Assembly: GCA_964617665.1 (NCBI GenBank)
Contig: CAZUAH010000023.1
Location: 1 to 55,492 of the forward strand
DNA: 55,492 bases
DNA from: JADHUC01 sp964617665
Lineage (GTDB): Bacteria > Planctomycetota > Planctomycetia > Pirellulales > Pirellulaceae
Direction: 5' to 3'
Made by a program: the position numbers and the translations under genes. Below the pieces are notes generated by a model. That model had not been told where the DNA came from and did no database searches. It worked only from the letters and a program-made list of their open reading frames with translations. How positions within the stretch are numbered: position 1 is the first letter of the stretch; each line of letters opens with the position of its first letter. Below are positions 32,011 to 40,061 of the stretch, one piece after another.

Positions 32011-33369
32011 CTAATTTGAACCAAGCAGATTACGAATCGCTCCCATGAGAACGCCTTCGACCGCGGGAGACACCTTCGACGCTCCGGGGCTCGCTTCGTA
32101 ACCACCCTGCGTGTAGGCAATCGCGGGCGCGATGTAGCCGGGTGCGTATTCACCGTAAGCGGCCATTGCGACAAACAAGTCGGGCCGGTGTTTCTGCGCG
32201 GCGAGTTGGTAGCTGATCAGCAATTCACCCGGCATATGCAACACGCGGGCCGTGTTCAGCGTGAGGCACGAAATGTCGATTGTGTCGCCGGCCTGACAAC
32301 GTTGCAGCCAGATCAGATTCTTGGCTGCGTACCAGCGTGTGTCGGGCTTCGCGTTTTCGTCCTCGATCGTCTTCTTCAGAGCAGCTTCATTCATGTGCTC
32401 GCTTACTGGTAGGGCGACAGGCTCGACGCACCAGCCGACATCTTCCGGGGAGAGTGGCGACTTCTTTGTGTTTTCCCAGGCCAGTTTCATTCCGGCGGCA
32501 ACACGATCCGCCAGCACCTGCCGGTTTTCCGTCGAACCGTCGTTCCATTTGCCTGCCCCGATGTCTCCAGAGGCTCCGGTGAAATGGATATGCGGGACGC
32601 CGGTCTCCTTCTGCCGCGCGTTGCGTGCCAGCCCGGGGAAGTCGGGATTGGCCAAGCCCGTGCGATAGTAGCTCTGTGGATGCGTCGCGTAGTAGGTCAA
32701 CGCGGCGATCGGCTTGTCGCCATTCCAGAAACTGATCAACTTCAATTCCGGATCGATCGTCCCGACGGGAAACGCCCGGATCTTCGGATCTCTGGTGGCC
32801 GTCCAACGGGTGTATTTCACCTTCCCGTCAGCTCCCAGAATCCGCCGGTTTGACGCCACCTTCTCGACGATTCCACCTCCGATACCAACATGTGTCACCG
32901 GTTTGGCGTCTGCTAGTGCCACCTTCACCGCAGCGGCCGTGCGGTTGACGACATCCCTGGCAAAGCCCGGATCGAAACCCACGCCGCCCAGCCCGTACTT
33001 TTCCAGCATTTCGTCCGCCGAAAAATCGCACCGCGGAGCGTCGTGCTGGTGCACCGTGTGCACGGCGACCCTTTCCGGTTCGGTACCCACGGCCTTTGCC
33101 AGGCTTTCGCAAAACACGGTTTGCCCACCATTGCTGATTCCAATCCAGTCGATGGCACATAGCACGATGGGCTTTCCCGCTCCAGCCAAGACGATACCAC
33201 GGCAACTGAGCGGTGTGTCGATACCCTTTGTCGGATCATACGCCAACGGGCTTCCCACCGGCGGAGAAGCATCGACATCGAAGGCACCGACACGGATCGA
33301 ATCGGCGCCGAGAAGCACTTTTGGCAACAACAAACACACGAATAGGACGAAAGTAAGATGTCGGTTCAT
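32011..33369 (-). CDS. Secreted neutral/alkaline ceramidase-like hydrolase
   Basis: A 452-residue exported protein; the ATG at 33369 follows AGGAGAG. After a signal peptide (about 1-21) it shows the fold signature of neutral/alkaline non-lysosomal ceramidase N-terminal domains: VGAFDVDASPPVG near residue 27, CRGIVL, and VAVHTVHQHDAP with His104, 107 and 109 as candidate zinc ligands. It is shorter than true ceramidases and lacks their C-terminal domain. In planctomycetes such proteins are common and probably hydrolyse amide or ester bonds of unknown substrates. The gene is followed upstream, 65 bp away, by the Cys-rich Tat protein in the same orientation, so the two may be cotranscribed. Confidence 0.75.
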   Translation of the reverse strand: MNRHLTFVLFVCLLLPKVLLGADSIRVGAFDVDASPPVGSPLAYDPTKGIDTPLSCRGIVLAGAGKPIVLCAIDWIGISNGGQTVFCESLAKAVGTEPERVAVHTVHQHDAPRCDFSADEMLEKYGLGGVGFDPGFARDVVNRTAAAVKVALADAKPVTHVGIGGGIVEKVASNRRILGADGKVKYTRWTATRDPKIRAFPVGTIDPELKLISFWNGDKPIAALTYYATHPQSYYRTGLANPDFPGLARNARQKETGVPHIHFTGASGDIGAGKWNDGSTENRQVLADRVAAGMKLAWENTKKSPLSPEDVGWCVEPVALPVSEHMNEAALKKTIEDENAKPDTRWYAAKNLIWLQRCQAGDTIDISCLTLNTARVLHMPGELLISYQLAAQKHRPDLFVAMAAYGEYAPGYIAPAIAYTQGGYEASPGASKVSPAVEGVLMGAIRNLLGSN

Positions 33370-33434
33370 GATGTCTCTCCTATCGCTACGCGTAACGTGT
33401 TATTGGTAGGACGGACTTCCAACTGATCAAACAA

Positions 33435-34538
33435 TCAGCTTTCGATCCCCAACTTCGCCGCACGAGCCTTGCGGTACGTTTCCTTGCCTTCTGGATCGCC
33501 ACAGATGCTCCACTCGGGTGCCCGCTCCTCGCCGTCGCCGTACCCGCAGATGTCGCGCGTCGACGGGATCCGTTCGTACAGCAACTCATAAAGCTTCCGC
33601 GCTGGCAGTGTGTCGCCGTATTTCAGCCCAAGTTTCTGCAGCACATCCAGATCCTTCTTCTGATCCCTTAAGGCCATGCTTCTGCCGCCGAAGCAGAAGT
33701 TGGTCTTGGGATCGTAGTGTGAACAAGGCGGACAGATCATGCAGCAGCCAGCCACCAGCTTCACCGGGATGTCAGCGTTCTTATGAATCGCGTCGATGGC
33801 CTCGAACAAGTTGTCTTCCTTGATTGGCGCGAGCTTATCCATGCGGGCGCCATAGAAGCAACTCATGCACATCAAATGATGCGGTCGGATTTGAAGCGTC
33901 TTGGCCTGGTAGACCTCTGCTACCGACGTTTTCTTGAACTCGGCCTTCTCCTGCTCGTCGCGCGGCGGAATAACGGCTTTGACTCCCAACGCGTGGCCTT
34001 TTTCGTAATTGCCACTGGCAGCACGCGGGCAGCCTCGCCACGCGTCGGCAGTGACCGTCTCGTACCCACAGACTCCCTTGGCCGTGGGCACGTTGAGCAG
34101 AATCCGCTCGAACATGTCGATCGCAGGCCGAGTGTCGCCGGGCACGAGCCCGAGTTTCTGAATAATATCCAGGTCGCGCTTGGCGTTGAACAGCTCGCCG
34201 TCGGAGGTATCCTCGGCATGACCGGGGTTCTGGTAGCCGTAAACGGATTCGGTGTTCAAGCAAAGGCGGATCGGAACCATCAGATCCTCGCGCACCGCAG
34301 CAAGGATCTCGTTCAGCCTCGCATCACCCAAATCTTCGTTACGTCCTTCGCCAATCCGGCAGACGATGCACATCAGTTGATAGGGGCGGACCTCCAAGAT
34401 GTTTGTGTCGGTCGCTTGCTGCGCTGAGGCGCCTGGCTGCGGCGATTCAGCGGCACTCGCGATCTCTAGCGAAGTCAACCCGAGAGTCGCGGCCGCACCG
34501 GCTCTGGCGAAGCCTCGTCGAGTGATGCGCGGTTTCAT
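33435..34538 (-). CDS. Tat-exported Cys-rich protein with duplicated DUF1284-like halves
   Basis: A 367-residue protein. The ATG at 34538 is preferred because GGGAGGG lies 8-9 bases upstream; a TTG two codons earlier is possible. The N-terminus is a twin-arginine signal (ITRRGFARAG). The mature part is a tandem duplication: VRPYQLMCIVCRIGEGR opens one half and IRPHHLMCMSCFYGAR the other, each followed by an LDxxQKLGLxxGDTxPA segment and VCGYE or ICGYG. More Cys occur in CCMICPPCSHY and CFGG. The RPHHLxC pattern recalls DUF1284, a proposed iron-sulfur domain, but I cannot confirm it. Export by Tat fits a folded metalloprotein. Function unknown. Confidence 0.7.
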   Translation of the reverse strand: MKPRITRRGFARAGAAATLGLTSLEIASAAESPQPGASAQQATDTNILEVRPYQLMCIVCRIGEGRNEDLGDARLNEILAAVREDLMVPIRLCLNTESVYGYQNPGHAEDTSDGELFNAKRDLDIIQKLGLVPGDTRPAIDMFERILLNVPTAKGVCGYETVTADAWRGCPRAASGNYEKGHALGVKAVIPPRDEQEKAEFKKTSVAEVYQAKTLQIRPHHLMCMSCFYGARMDKLAPIKEDNLFEAIDAIHKNADIPVKLVAGCCMICPPCSHYDPKTNFCFGGRSMALRDQKKDLDVLQKLGLKYGDTLPARKLYELLYERIPSTRDICGYGDGEERAPEWSICGDPEGKETYRKARAAKLGIES

Positions 34539-34623
34539 CAGCAATGCCCTCCCTAAATAGACGTAACGATTTGAGTCGACTGTTCATGGTAATAATTGGA
34601 TGTAAACGTTGATGCCTCCGGTA

Positions 34624-37600
34624 TTACTCACTGGAAGAACAGCACGATACGGATCCATCGATTGTCGAGATGAAGACGCCCGAATCGGTGAACGCCATTC
34701 CATCGAGGACAGGCGGCGCGGGCAGTTCGCATTCGGCTAGTTTCGCCCCGTCTTCCCGTGATGCCACCCAGAACGCACCTGGGCCGTGGTGTTCGGCGCT
34801 TTCGGTCAGCGAATTCCCTCCAGCAATCAGCAATCCATCTTGCGCAAGCACGACGGCTCTGGCCACGGAGGGCAGGTCTGTCGACCATTTGACCTCACGT
34901 CGCCCCGTCGGGCCTCTCGGCCTTTTCTTGCGGGCATCGGGTTTCGGCTGTGGCCTAGGCTTGGGTGCGAGCACTTCGGCATACAGCCGGTAGTCTTTTG
35001 CAGCATCGGGAGTCACATGTCCGGCACCCGCTTGATACTTCATGCGGCCGTAACCGTAGATCAACTCTCCGCCGTCGAAGACCAGCAGACGGCCGGACGG
35101 TACCACGTTGCCTATCCTGGGCCAGCCTCCGTAGCCGCTCATCATCGTCGTGCCATAGACCCAGTATGTCCGATGCCACCACGTGTTGTCCAGAAAGCCT
35201 CCCGGCGCGTAGAGATGAGGCAGTTTTGCCTGCTCGAACGTGAGATCTTTGTTCAAGCGCAGGTCTCGCATAAAGACGCTCCCGCTCTGAAGAGAGAGAA
35301 CATCCGGAAGGGCCCGTTGTGCAATGATGCCGTCGCCGTCTTCGTCCTCGGCGGTCATCGTTACATCCGCCTGATGAAGTACGTTGCCGGTCGCTAATTC
35401 CAGCGCGTACATGCGGATTCCACCGTCCAGATGCGAAGACCTTCCAGCCGCGAAATAGACCACAGGCGTTTTTCCAGAAGTATCGTCCACCAGTACCGAA
35501 CCATGCACGGGCCAAGCGGATTCGAGCTGTTCGTAGGAGAGTATCAATCGCTGGTCCGGTGCGGCCCGGAAACGCCACACTATTTCGCCATCGTCCGCCC
35601 GCAGGCAGTAAACAAAACCGTTCCGTGTCCCGAACAGACACAGGCCGTGCGAGATGGTTGGTGGTGAGTCGATCCGACCATCGGCGACAAATGTCCAACG
35701 CTGCTTTCCATCGTTGGCCGACAGGGCGCGGAGCGCATGCTGGTCCGTCTCGGCCACGAAGACCGTGCCGCCAGCCACGACCGGTGCGGTCACAGGAGCG
35801 ACAAGCTTCGTTGTCCACTCGGCGGAAACTTCTCGCGGCGCCGCCAAGTCTTGAAAGCCACTACGTCGAACGTCCCGCCGATATGTGGGCCAGGAGGAAG
35901 GCTTAAGACTGGAGGCTGAAGACTGAAGGGCGGATGCACCGTACGCCGGCCCACGTTCCAAGCGTGCGTCCGTCCCACTCTTTGCCTCTTCGACATTTCG
36001 ACTCTTCGACTTCCTCTCAGGAGCTAGGACGTTGAAGCCGATCAGCTTCTCCTGGGGATGGCAGCCGCAGGAGTGCTGCGGGACGTAGATCAGGCCGTTG
36101 GCGGGCATGATGCCGTACTGGCACGTGCCTCGTACCCACCAGTCTCCTTCGCCTGTGCCGCTGCGAGGATCGACGAACTCGATTCCGTCACGGCCCAGCA
36201 GCAAGTAGCGCACGGTCGCCTTGTTTCGGTAACACCGGTGATGTCCCATCTGGAGGCTGTAGAAGTCCAGGTTGTTGGTTATCTCGACAACTACCTTGCC
36301 GGTTCGCAGGTCACGTCCCTCGGTGAAGCCGACATCCCGTTTATGCCGTAGATCGCCGACCCAGACAACGTTGTCGATAACGAAGATGTCCAACTGCGTG
36401 TCGTAATTCTCGAAACAGGGCGCTCGCCAGAGTTCTTTGCCGTCTTCCAGAGAAACGGCCACCAGTTCCGCGTCCTGCCGCTTTGATTGATGCGTATTGT
36501 CGATGATCCACTTGCTGCCCTGTCGCGGCGCCGTGTTGTCAGCACTGTCTGTCGCCACGCGGTCGACCGTCAACACCACGCCGTCGTGCATGACCAGCGT
36601 GGGAGTTGACCACGAGAAACGGCTTCGGGCTACGGGGCGATCGGCGTGCCACGCCTCTTTGCCATCCCCGGCGTTCAGGCAGACCACATGCGAGCCGGTC
36701 TGGAAGCAGACGCGGCCCTCGTCGACTGCGAGTGTTGCGGGCATGATCTCGCCAGCGACGTCAAACTCCTTTTTCCACCGCGGTTTGCCCGTTGCGATTT
36801 CCAGCGCAAGAATGCGCTGTTTGCCGTACATCGGAATCGGCCTCTTTGGAAACTGGTAGCCTTGCAGCGTGGGGGCGGTTTCGTTGATCCATTTCTTCCT
36901 TTCGTCGTGATCCGCCGCGGTCATGTCGTCGGCCAGCACGTACAGCACACCATCCCGCGAGAGCAATTCACTTGCGCCGTCGGTGCCGGCCAGGACGCTG
37001 CACTTCTCGCCAGTGGCCGCATCCAGAACCGTGACCGATTGCCCGTAACCCAGCGTGACATAGATGCGATCACCGTCCGCGAGCAATCGCCGTCCGATTT
37101 CGGGCGGCCCGCTACGGAACCCGCGCAATTGGGATTCCCAGTTGTCAATGGGCCGCTCCCAAAGTAGCACGCCGTTAAAGGCATCTCGTGCGACAAGTTT
37201 CCAGTTCGGCGGCAGGAACACGGAACTGATCGGGCCCTCGTCGATGATGTAAAAGACGCGTCCGGCCGTCGAGACCATCGCACTGACGCTCCCGAAATGC
37301 TCGTGGCTCCTGGCGTATTCAGGCCCACACGTCCATTGCAGTCCGCGCGGCGGGCCCACGACCGTGTCGCGTGAGACGGCATTGTTGGAAGCGTCGTACA
37401 GGTAGTGAGTCCAGTCGTCGACCTCCGAAGGAACGGGTTTTGTGAACATCACAAAACCGTTCCCGATGCGGGATACGAGGCGCGGGATGCGGGTTCCTTC
37501 CGGGGCGATGAGTCTCCCACTCGGAGCTAATACTCTCTCCAACTCCTCATCTCGTATCTCGTGCCGCGTATCACGCATCACGACCACGTTCACCAGATTG

Positions 37601-37899
37601 TCCACATACGGCAGTTGTAAACCGTCGAATCGTGACACCGTGACGGGCCCGTACAGTCCCTTCTTCTGCAGATAGTCTCGGGCGTCCGCGACCTTCGCCG
37701 GATCAGAATCCAGGCCGTGGACCAAGTAGGAATCGTCCGCTCGCAAACCAGCCAGCAACATGGGGCTGTCGCAGCCAATCGCAACGACCAGCCCGCCCTT
37801 GACGCCTGTGGCATCAAGGATTTTCTTCGCTTCCTGGCCCTGCGCGGCGGAAAGAGAATTGATGAGAACTAGAAATGCGACAAAAGTGATCTTCTTCAT
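34624..37899 (-). CDS. Secreted methyltransferase-like/PQQ-type beta-propeller fusion protein (copy 2)
   Basis: A 1091-residue exported protein paralogous to the one at 23369-26680. The ATG at 37899 is chosen because AAGG lies 8 bases upstream; a GTG three codons earlier is possible. After the signal peptide, the methyltransferase-like domain keeps GLVVAIG and YLVHGLDSD, but the glycine loop reads IGCDSPML, which would bind a nucleotide cofactor poorly. The propeller repeats include DAATGEKC, EIATGKPRWKKEF, AGDGKEAWHA and ADDGEIVWRF. A His/Cys-rich segment (PQHSCGCHPQEK) lies mid-protein. It sits upstream of a Cys-rich Tat protein and a ceramidase-like gene on the same strand, with 85 and 65 bp gaps. 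Function unknown. Confidence 0.85.
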   Translation of the reverse strand: MKKITFVAFLVLINSLSAAQGQEAKKILDATGVKGGLVVAIGCDSPMLLAGLRADDSYLVHGLDSDPAKVADARDYLQKKGLYGPVTVSRFDGLQLPYVDNLVNVVVMRDTRHEIRDEELERVLAPSGRLIAPEGTRIPRLVSRIGNGFVMFTKPVPSEVDDWTHYLYDASNNAVSRDTVVGPPRGLQWTCGPEYARSHEHFGSVSAMVSTAGRVFYIIDEGPISSVFLPPNWKLVARDAFNGVLLWERPIDNWESQLRGFRSGPPEIGRRLLADGDRIYVTLGYGQSVTVLDAATGEKCSVLAGTDGASELLSRDGVLYVLADDMTAADHDERKKWINETAPTLQGYQFPKRPIPMYGKQRILALEIATGKPRWKKEFDVAGEIMPATLAVDEGRVCFQTGSHVVCLNAGDGKEAWHADRPVARSRFSWSTPTLVMHDGVVLTVDRVATDSADNTAPRQGSKWIIDNTHQSKRQDAELVAVSLEDGKELWRAPCFENYDTQLDIFVIDNVVWVGDLRHKRDVGFTEGRDLRTGKVVVEITNNLDFYSLQMGHHRCYRNKATVRYLLLGRDGIEFVDPRSGTGEGDWWVRGTCQYGIMPANGLIYVPQHSCGCHPQEKLIGFNVLAPERKSKSRNVEEAKSGTDARLERGPAYGASALQSSASSLKPSSWPTYRRDVRRSGFQDLAAPREVSAEWTTKLVAPVTAPVVAGGTVFVAETDQHALRALSANDGKQRWTFVADGRIDSPPTISHGLCLFGTRNGFVYCLRADDGEIVWRFRAAPDQRLILSYEQLESAWPVHGSVLVDDTSGKTPVVYFAAGRSSHLDGGIRMYALELATGNVLHQADVTMTAEDEDGDGIIAQRALPDVLSLQSGSVFMRDLRLNKDLTFEQAKLPHLYAPGGFLDNTWWHRTYWVYGTTMMSGYGGWPRIGNVVPSGRLLVFDGGELIYGYGRMKYQAGAGHVTPDAAKDYRLYAEVLAPKPRPQPKPDARKKRPRGPTGRREVKWSTDLPSVARAVVLAQDGLLIAGGNSLTESAEHHGPGAFWVASREDGAKLAECELPAPPVLDGMAFTDSGVFISTIDGSVSCCSSSE
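37436..37458. repeat. Perfect palindrome within propeller-fusion gene (copy 2)
   Basis: GGTTTTGTGA and TCACAAAACC form a perfect 10-bp stem at the position equivalent to 26172-26194. Relative to copy 1 the inner pairs have changed on both sides, so pairing is kept while two amino acids differ (GFVMFTKP against GFAMFAKP). Confidence 0.7.
37465..37580. repeat. Inverted pair of GATGCGGG-type microrepeats (copy 2)
   Basis: GATGCGGGATACGAGGCGCG onward at 37465-37497 is mirrored in inverted orientation by CTCATCTCGTATCTCG and related units at 37547-37580, as in copy 1. All are in frame. Confidence 0.62.
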
Positions 37900-38216
37900 A
37901 TTCGCCACCTTATTCGAGGTTCACGAGCGGGTCGGTGAGTCAAGTGTCCATTCATACAGGAACGCATCTTATCACTACAAATTGGGCGCGCCAAAGTATT
38001 TTCCCGGGGTGATTCTATCCGCGAACTGGCAAACAAGTTTACAGAGACGTTCGCGTGGGTGATAATTACGTATAGTCAGAGGAATCCCAGACTGTTTCTC
38101 TTGGACCTTCGAAAGCGGATCCGAGGAAGATTTGATTCCTCCTGGCAGCGGTCGGGATGGCGATGTCAGTTGCCATCGTTGCGAATGCCAAGTTGTCAAC
38201 ACGGGAAACAGATGTC
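37900..38216. promoter_or_regulatory. Divergent intergenic region upstream of STAS gene
   Basis: This gap of about 317 bases separates the propeller-fusion gene (minus) from the STAS gene (plus). Apart from the promoter candidate at 38039-38067 I see no gene, RNA or strong repeat. Confidence 0.4.
38039..38067 (+). promoter_or_regulatory. Candidate sigma-70 promoter for the STAS gene
   Basis: TTTACA (38039-38044) and GATAAT (38062-38067) are spaced 17 bases apart, followed by the STAS gene. Only sequence match supports it. Confidence 0.45.
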
Positions 38217-38585
38217 ATGTCAGAAGAAGGACCAATCGTCGCGAGGAAGTTCCACGATGTGATCATCGCCACACCGGCGAAAGAGTCGCTCCGGGACCGT
38301 GTCAAGATCCACGAGATCCAAGGAAAGCTGACAAAGTATGTCGACGTCAAAAAGCCACCTGCGCTGATTGTCGACTTGGAGCAGACGGAATCCGTCTCGT
38401 CGGAGGCCATTGGCGCATTGATGAAGATCCGCGACCATGCGGTTGCCAATGGAACTGAATTCCGACTCTGCAATCTGCAAACCGCAGTTCGCGAAGTGTT
38501 GGACATCACGGCCTTGACGGATCTGTTCGACATCTACGACTCGTTGCCCGACGCCTACCGCGGCTTGGTGCCGGAAGATTCCTAA
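38217..38585 (+). CDS. STAS-domain protein (anti-sigma factor antagonist-like)
   Basis: A 122-residue cytoplasmic protein consisting of one STAS domain. The ATG at 38217 follows GGGAAACAG; an in-frame ATG at 38157 would add 20 residues. Landmarks are VIIATPAKESLRD, ALIVDLEQTESVSSEAIGAL and FRLCNLQTAVREVLDI. The VSSEAIG loop corresponds to the DSSGIG loop whose Ser is phosphorylated in SpoIIAA, so Ser control by a kinase is plausible. Such proteins bind anti-sigma kinases and free a sigma factor, or act in similar partner switches. No RsbW-like kinase or PP2C phosphatase lies nearby, so the partner is elsewhere. Confidence 0.85.
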   Translation: MSEEGPIVARKFHDVIIATPAKESLRDRVKIHEIQGKLTKYVDVKKPPALIVDLEQTESVSSEAIGALMKIRDHAVANGTEFRLCNLQTAVREVLDITALTDLFDIYDSLPDAYRGLVPEDS

Positions 38586-39012
38586 ACCAGCTCGTTCGCA
38601 AGCCGTCGCCTCTCTTTACTCTTGACGGGCTCGACACCACGCGACGCGCCAAGGCTAACTCTTTGCGATACCAGGCAACGTTGCTTTCGCTGCCCGAGAG
38701 GATCTGGCGGATGCGTGGACTCGGAGCGTACAATGTCGCGTGCGAACTTGGATCAATTGCCCACTTGACAATTTGACCGTTTGACTTCGACCCCAGCCGC
38801 CTTGTGCGGCTGGTGAGCGAGATTGATGGGCTAGAACTGGGCTCCCGAAAACCCTCCCATCCCCATCCTGCCGCTTCCGGCGGCAGGATGGGGATGGGAG
38901 GTGGGGATATTCTCGGGATTCGTGTTTAGCCAGCCAATCTTCTTCACCATCCAGACGAGTTGGATGGGGTCGCGATGGCGAACTCAAACAGTCGAAATAA
39001 GGAACCGTGAGA
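38586..39012. other. Intergenic region with hairpins, no gene seen
   Basis: 427 bases between the STAS and DUF6807 genes. It contains the hairpin CCAGCCGC/GCGGCTGG near 38796-38817 and a very strong palindrome at 38853-38901 listed separately. No reading frame here looks coding. Confidence 0.5.
38853..38901. repeat. Perfect 22-bp inverted repeat with 5-base loop
   Basis: The arm 38853-38874 (CCTCCCATCCCCATCC then TGCCGC) is matched perfectly by 38880-38901. It could be a dispersed repeat or a strong terminator of the STAS transcript; no U-run follows it. Confidence 0.8.
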
Positions 39013-39963
39013 ATGCCAGCCAAGACCACTTGTCCTACCGTCGCCGTTGCAGCCATCTTGCTCGTTTCGTCGACAACCTTGCTGGGCGTCGATTTCGCAT
39101 TGAAGGACACGGCTAATCAGCATCTGGATGTGGTACAGGACGGTACGCTTGTGGCGCGGTACATGTACGCACTGGATTTGTCCAACGGTGATATGCGTCA
39201 TGAGACTTATAAACCGTTTCTGCATGTGTTCGATCCAAAGGGCGGAACGCCGATTACCAAGGGCCCTGGTGGCCGCTTCACGCACCACCGTGGTGTGTTT
39301 CGCGGGTGGAGCAGGCTGACGCTGGGTGACGCGAAGTATGATACGTGGCACATGAAGGGCGTAGTGCAAGAGCATGTAGAATTCACTGACAAAGGAGACG
39401 CATCCTTCACGTCGCTGATCAGCTATCAGACCGACAACGGCAAGCAGTTGCTGGAAGAGCTGCGATCGACGGCGTTCCTGCCGCCGCCCGAGCCGGCGTA
39501 CGCCATGTTCGACGTGACCTCGACGGTTAAAGCAGTCGCCGGCGCGGTCAAGTTGCACGGCGATCCGGAACACGCGGGGCTGCAGTTTCGCCCAGCGAAC
39601 GACGTGAAAGACTCGGAAACGGTCTACTGCTTTCCAGGAAAGGACGCCGATCCGCGCAAAGATCGTGACTATCCGTGGGTGGCCGAGTCGTTTGTCATCG
39701 GCGAAAACCAGCGGTATACGGTCGTGTACCTGAACCATCCGGAAAACAGCGACGGTGCCATCTTCTCGGCCTACCGGTCATACGGCCGCTTTGGCGCTTG
39801 GTTCAATGGCGAGTTGCCCGATGGAGGCGAGAAGACCACGCGCGTGCGGTTTCTGGTTCTGAAAGGTGACTTGCCGCCAGCCGAGTTCATCCAACAGCAA
39901 TACAACGCCTTTACCGGCACCGACGCCCCGACACCAGAAACGACCGTTCGGCCGAACAAGTAA
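39013..39963 (+). CDS. Secreted DUF6807 (PmoA-like) family protein
   Basis: A 316-residue exported protein. The ATG at 39013 lies 9 bases after AAGGA; a GTG at 39007 is the alternative. The signal peptide (VAVAAILLVSSTTLLGVDF) is followed by the DUF6807 fold seen in planctomycete proteins often labelled PmoA family: MRHETYKPFLHVFDPKG, TKGPGGRFTHHRGVFRGW and WVAESFVIGENQRYTVVYLNHPEN. The HHRG segment is the most conserved part. Despite the label there is no evidence for methane oxidation; such proteins co-occur with sugar oxidoreductases and sulfatases. It is convergent with the sulfatase gene 98 bp away. Confidence 0.82.
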   Translation: MPAKTTCPTVAVAAILLVSSTTLLGVDFALKDTANQHLDVVQDGTLVARYMYALDLSNGDMRHETYKPFLHVFDPKGGTPITKGPGGRFTHHRGVFRGWSRLTLGDAKYDTWHMKGVVQEHVEFTDKGDASFTSLISYQTDNGKQLLEELRSTAFLPPPEPAYAMFDVTSTVKAVAGAVKLHGDPEHAGLQFRPANDVKDSETVYCFPGKDADPRKDRDYPWVAESFVIGENQRYTVVYLNHPENSDGAIFSAYRSYGRFGAWFNGELPDGGEKTTRVRFLVLKGDLPPAEFIQQQYNAFTGTDAPTPETTVRPNK

Positions 39964-40061
39964 CAGCGGTTGTGATGCGTTTGCTTTCTATTGGGAGTCT
40001 CGCCAATTGTGCGTTTCTTGCCCATGGCGCAATGGGCACCGCCACCGTGCACCAAATGCTC

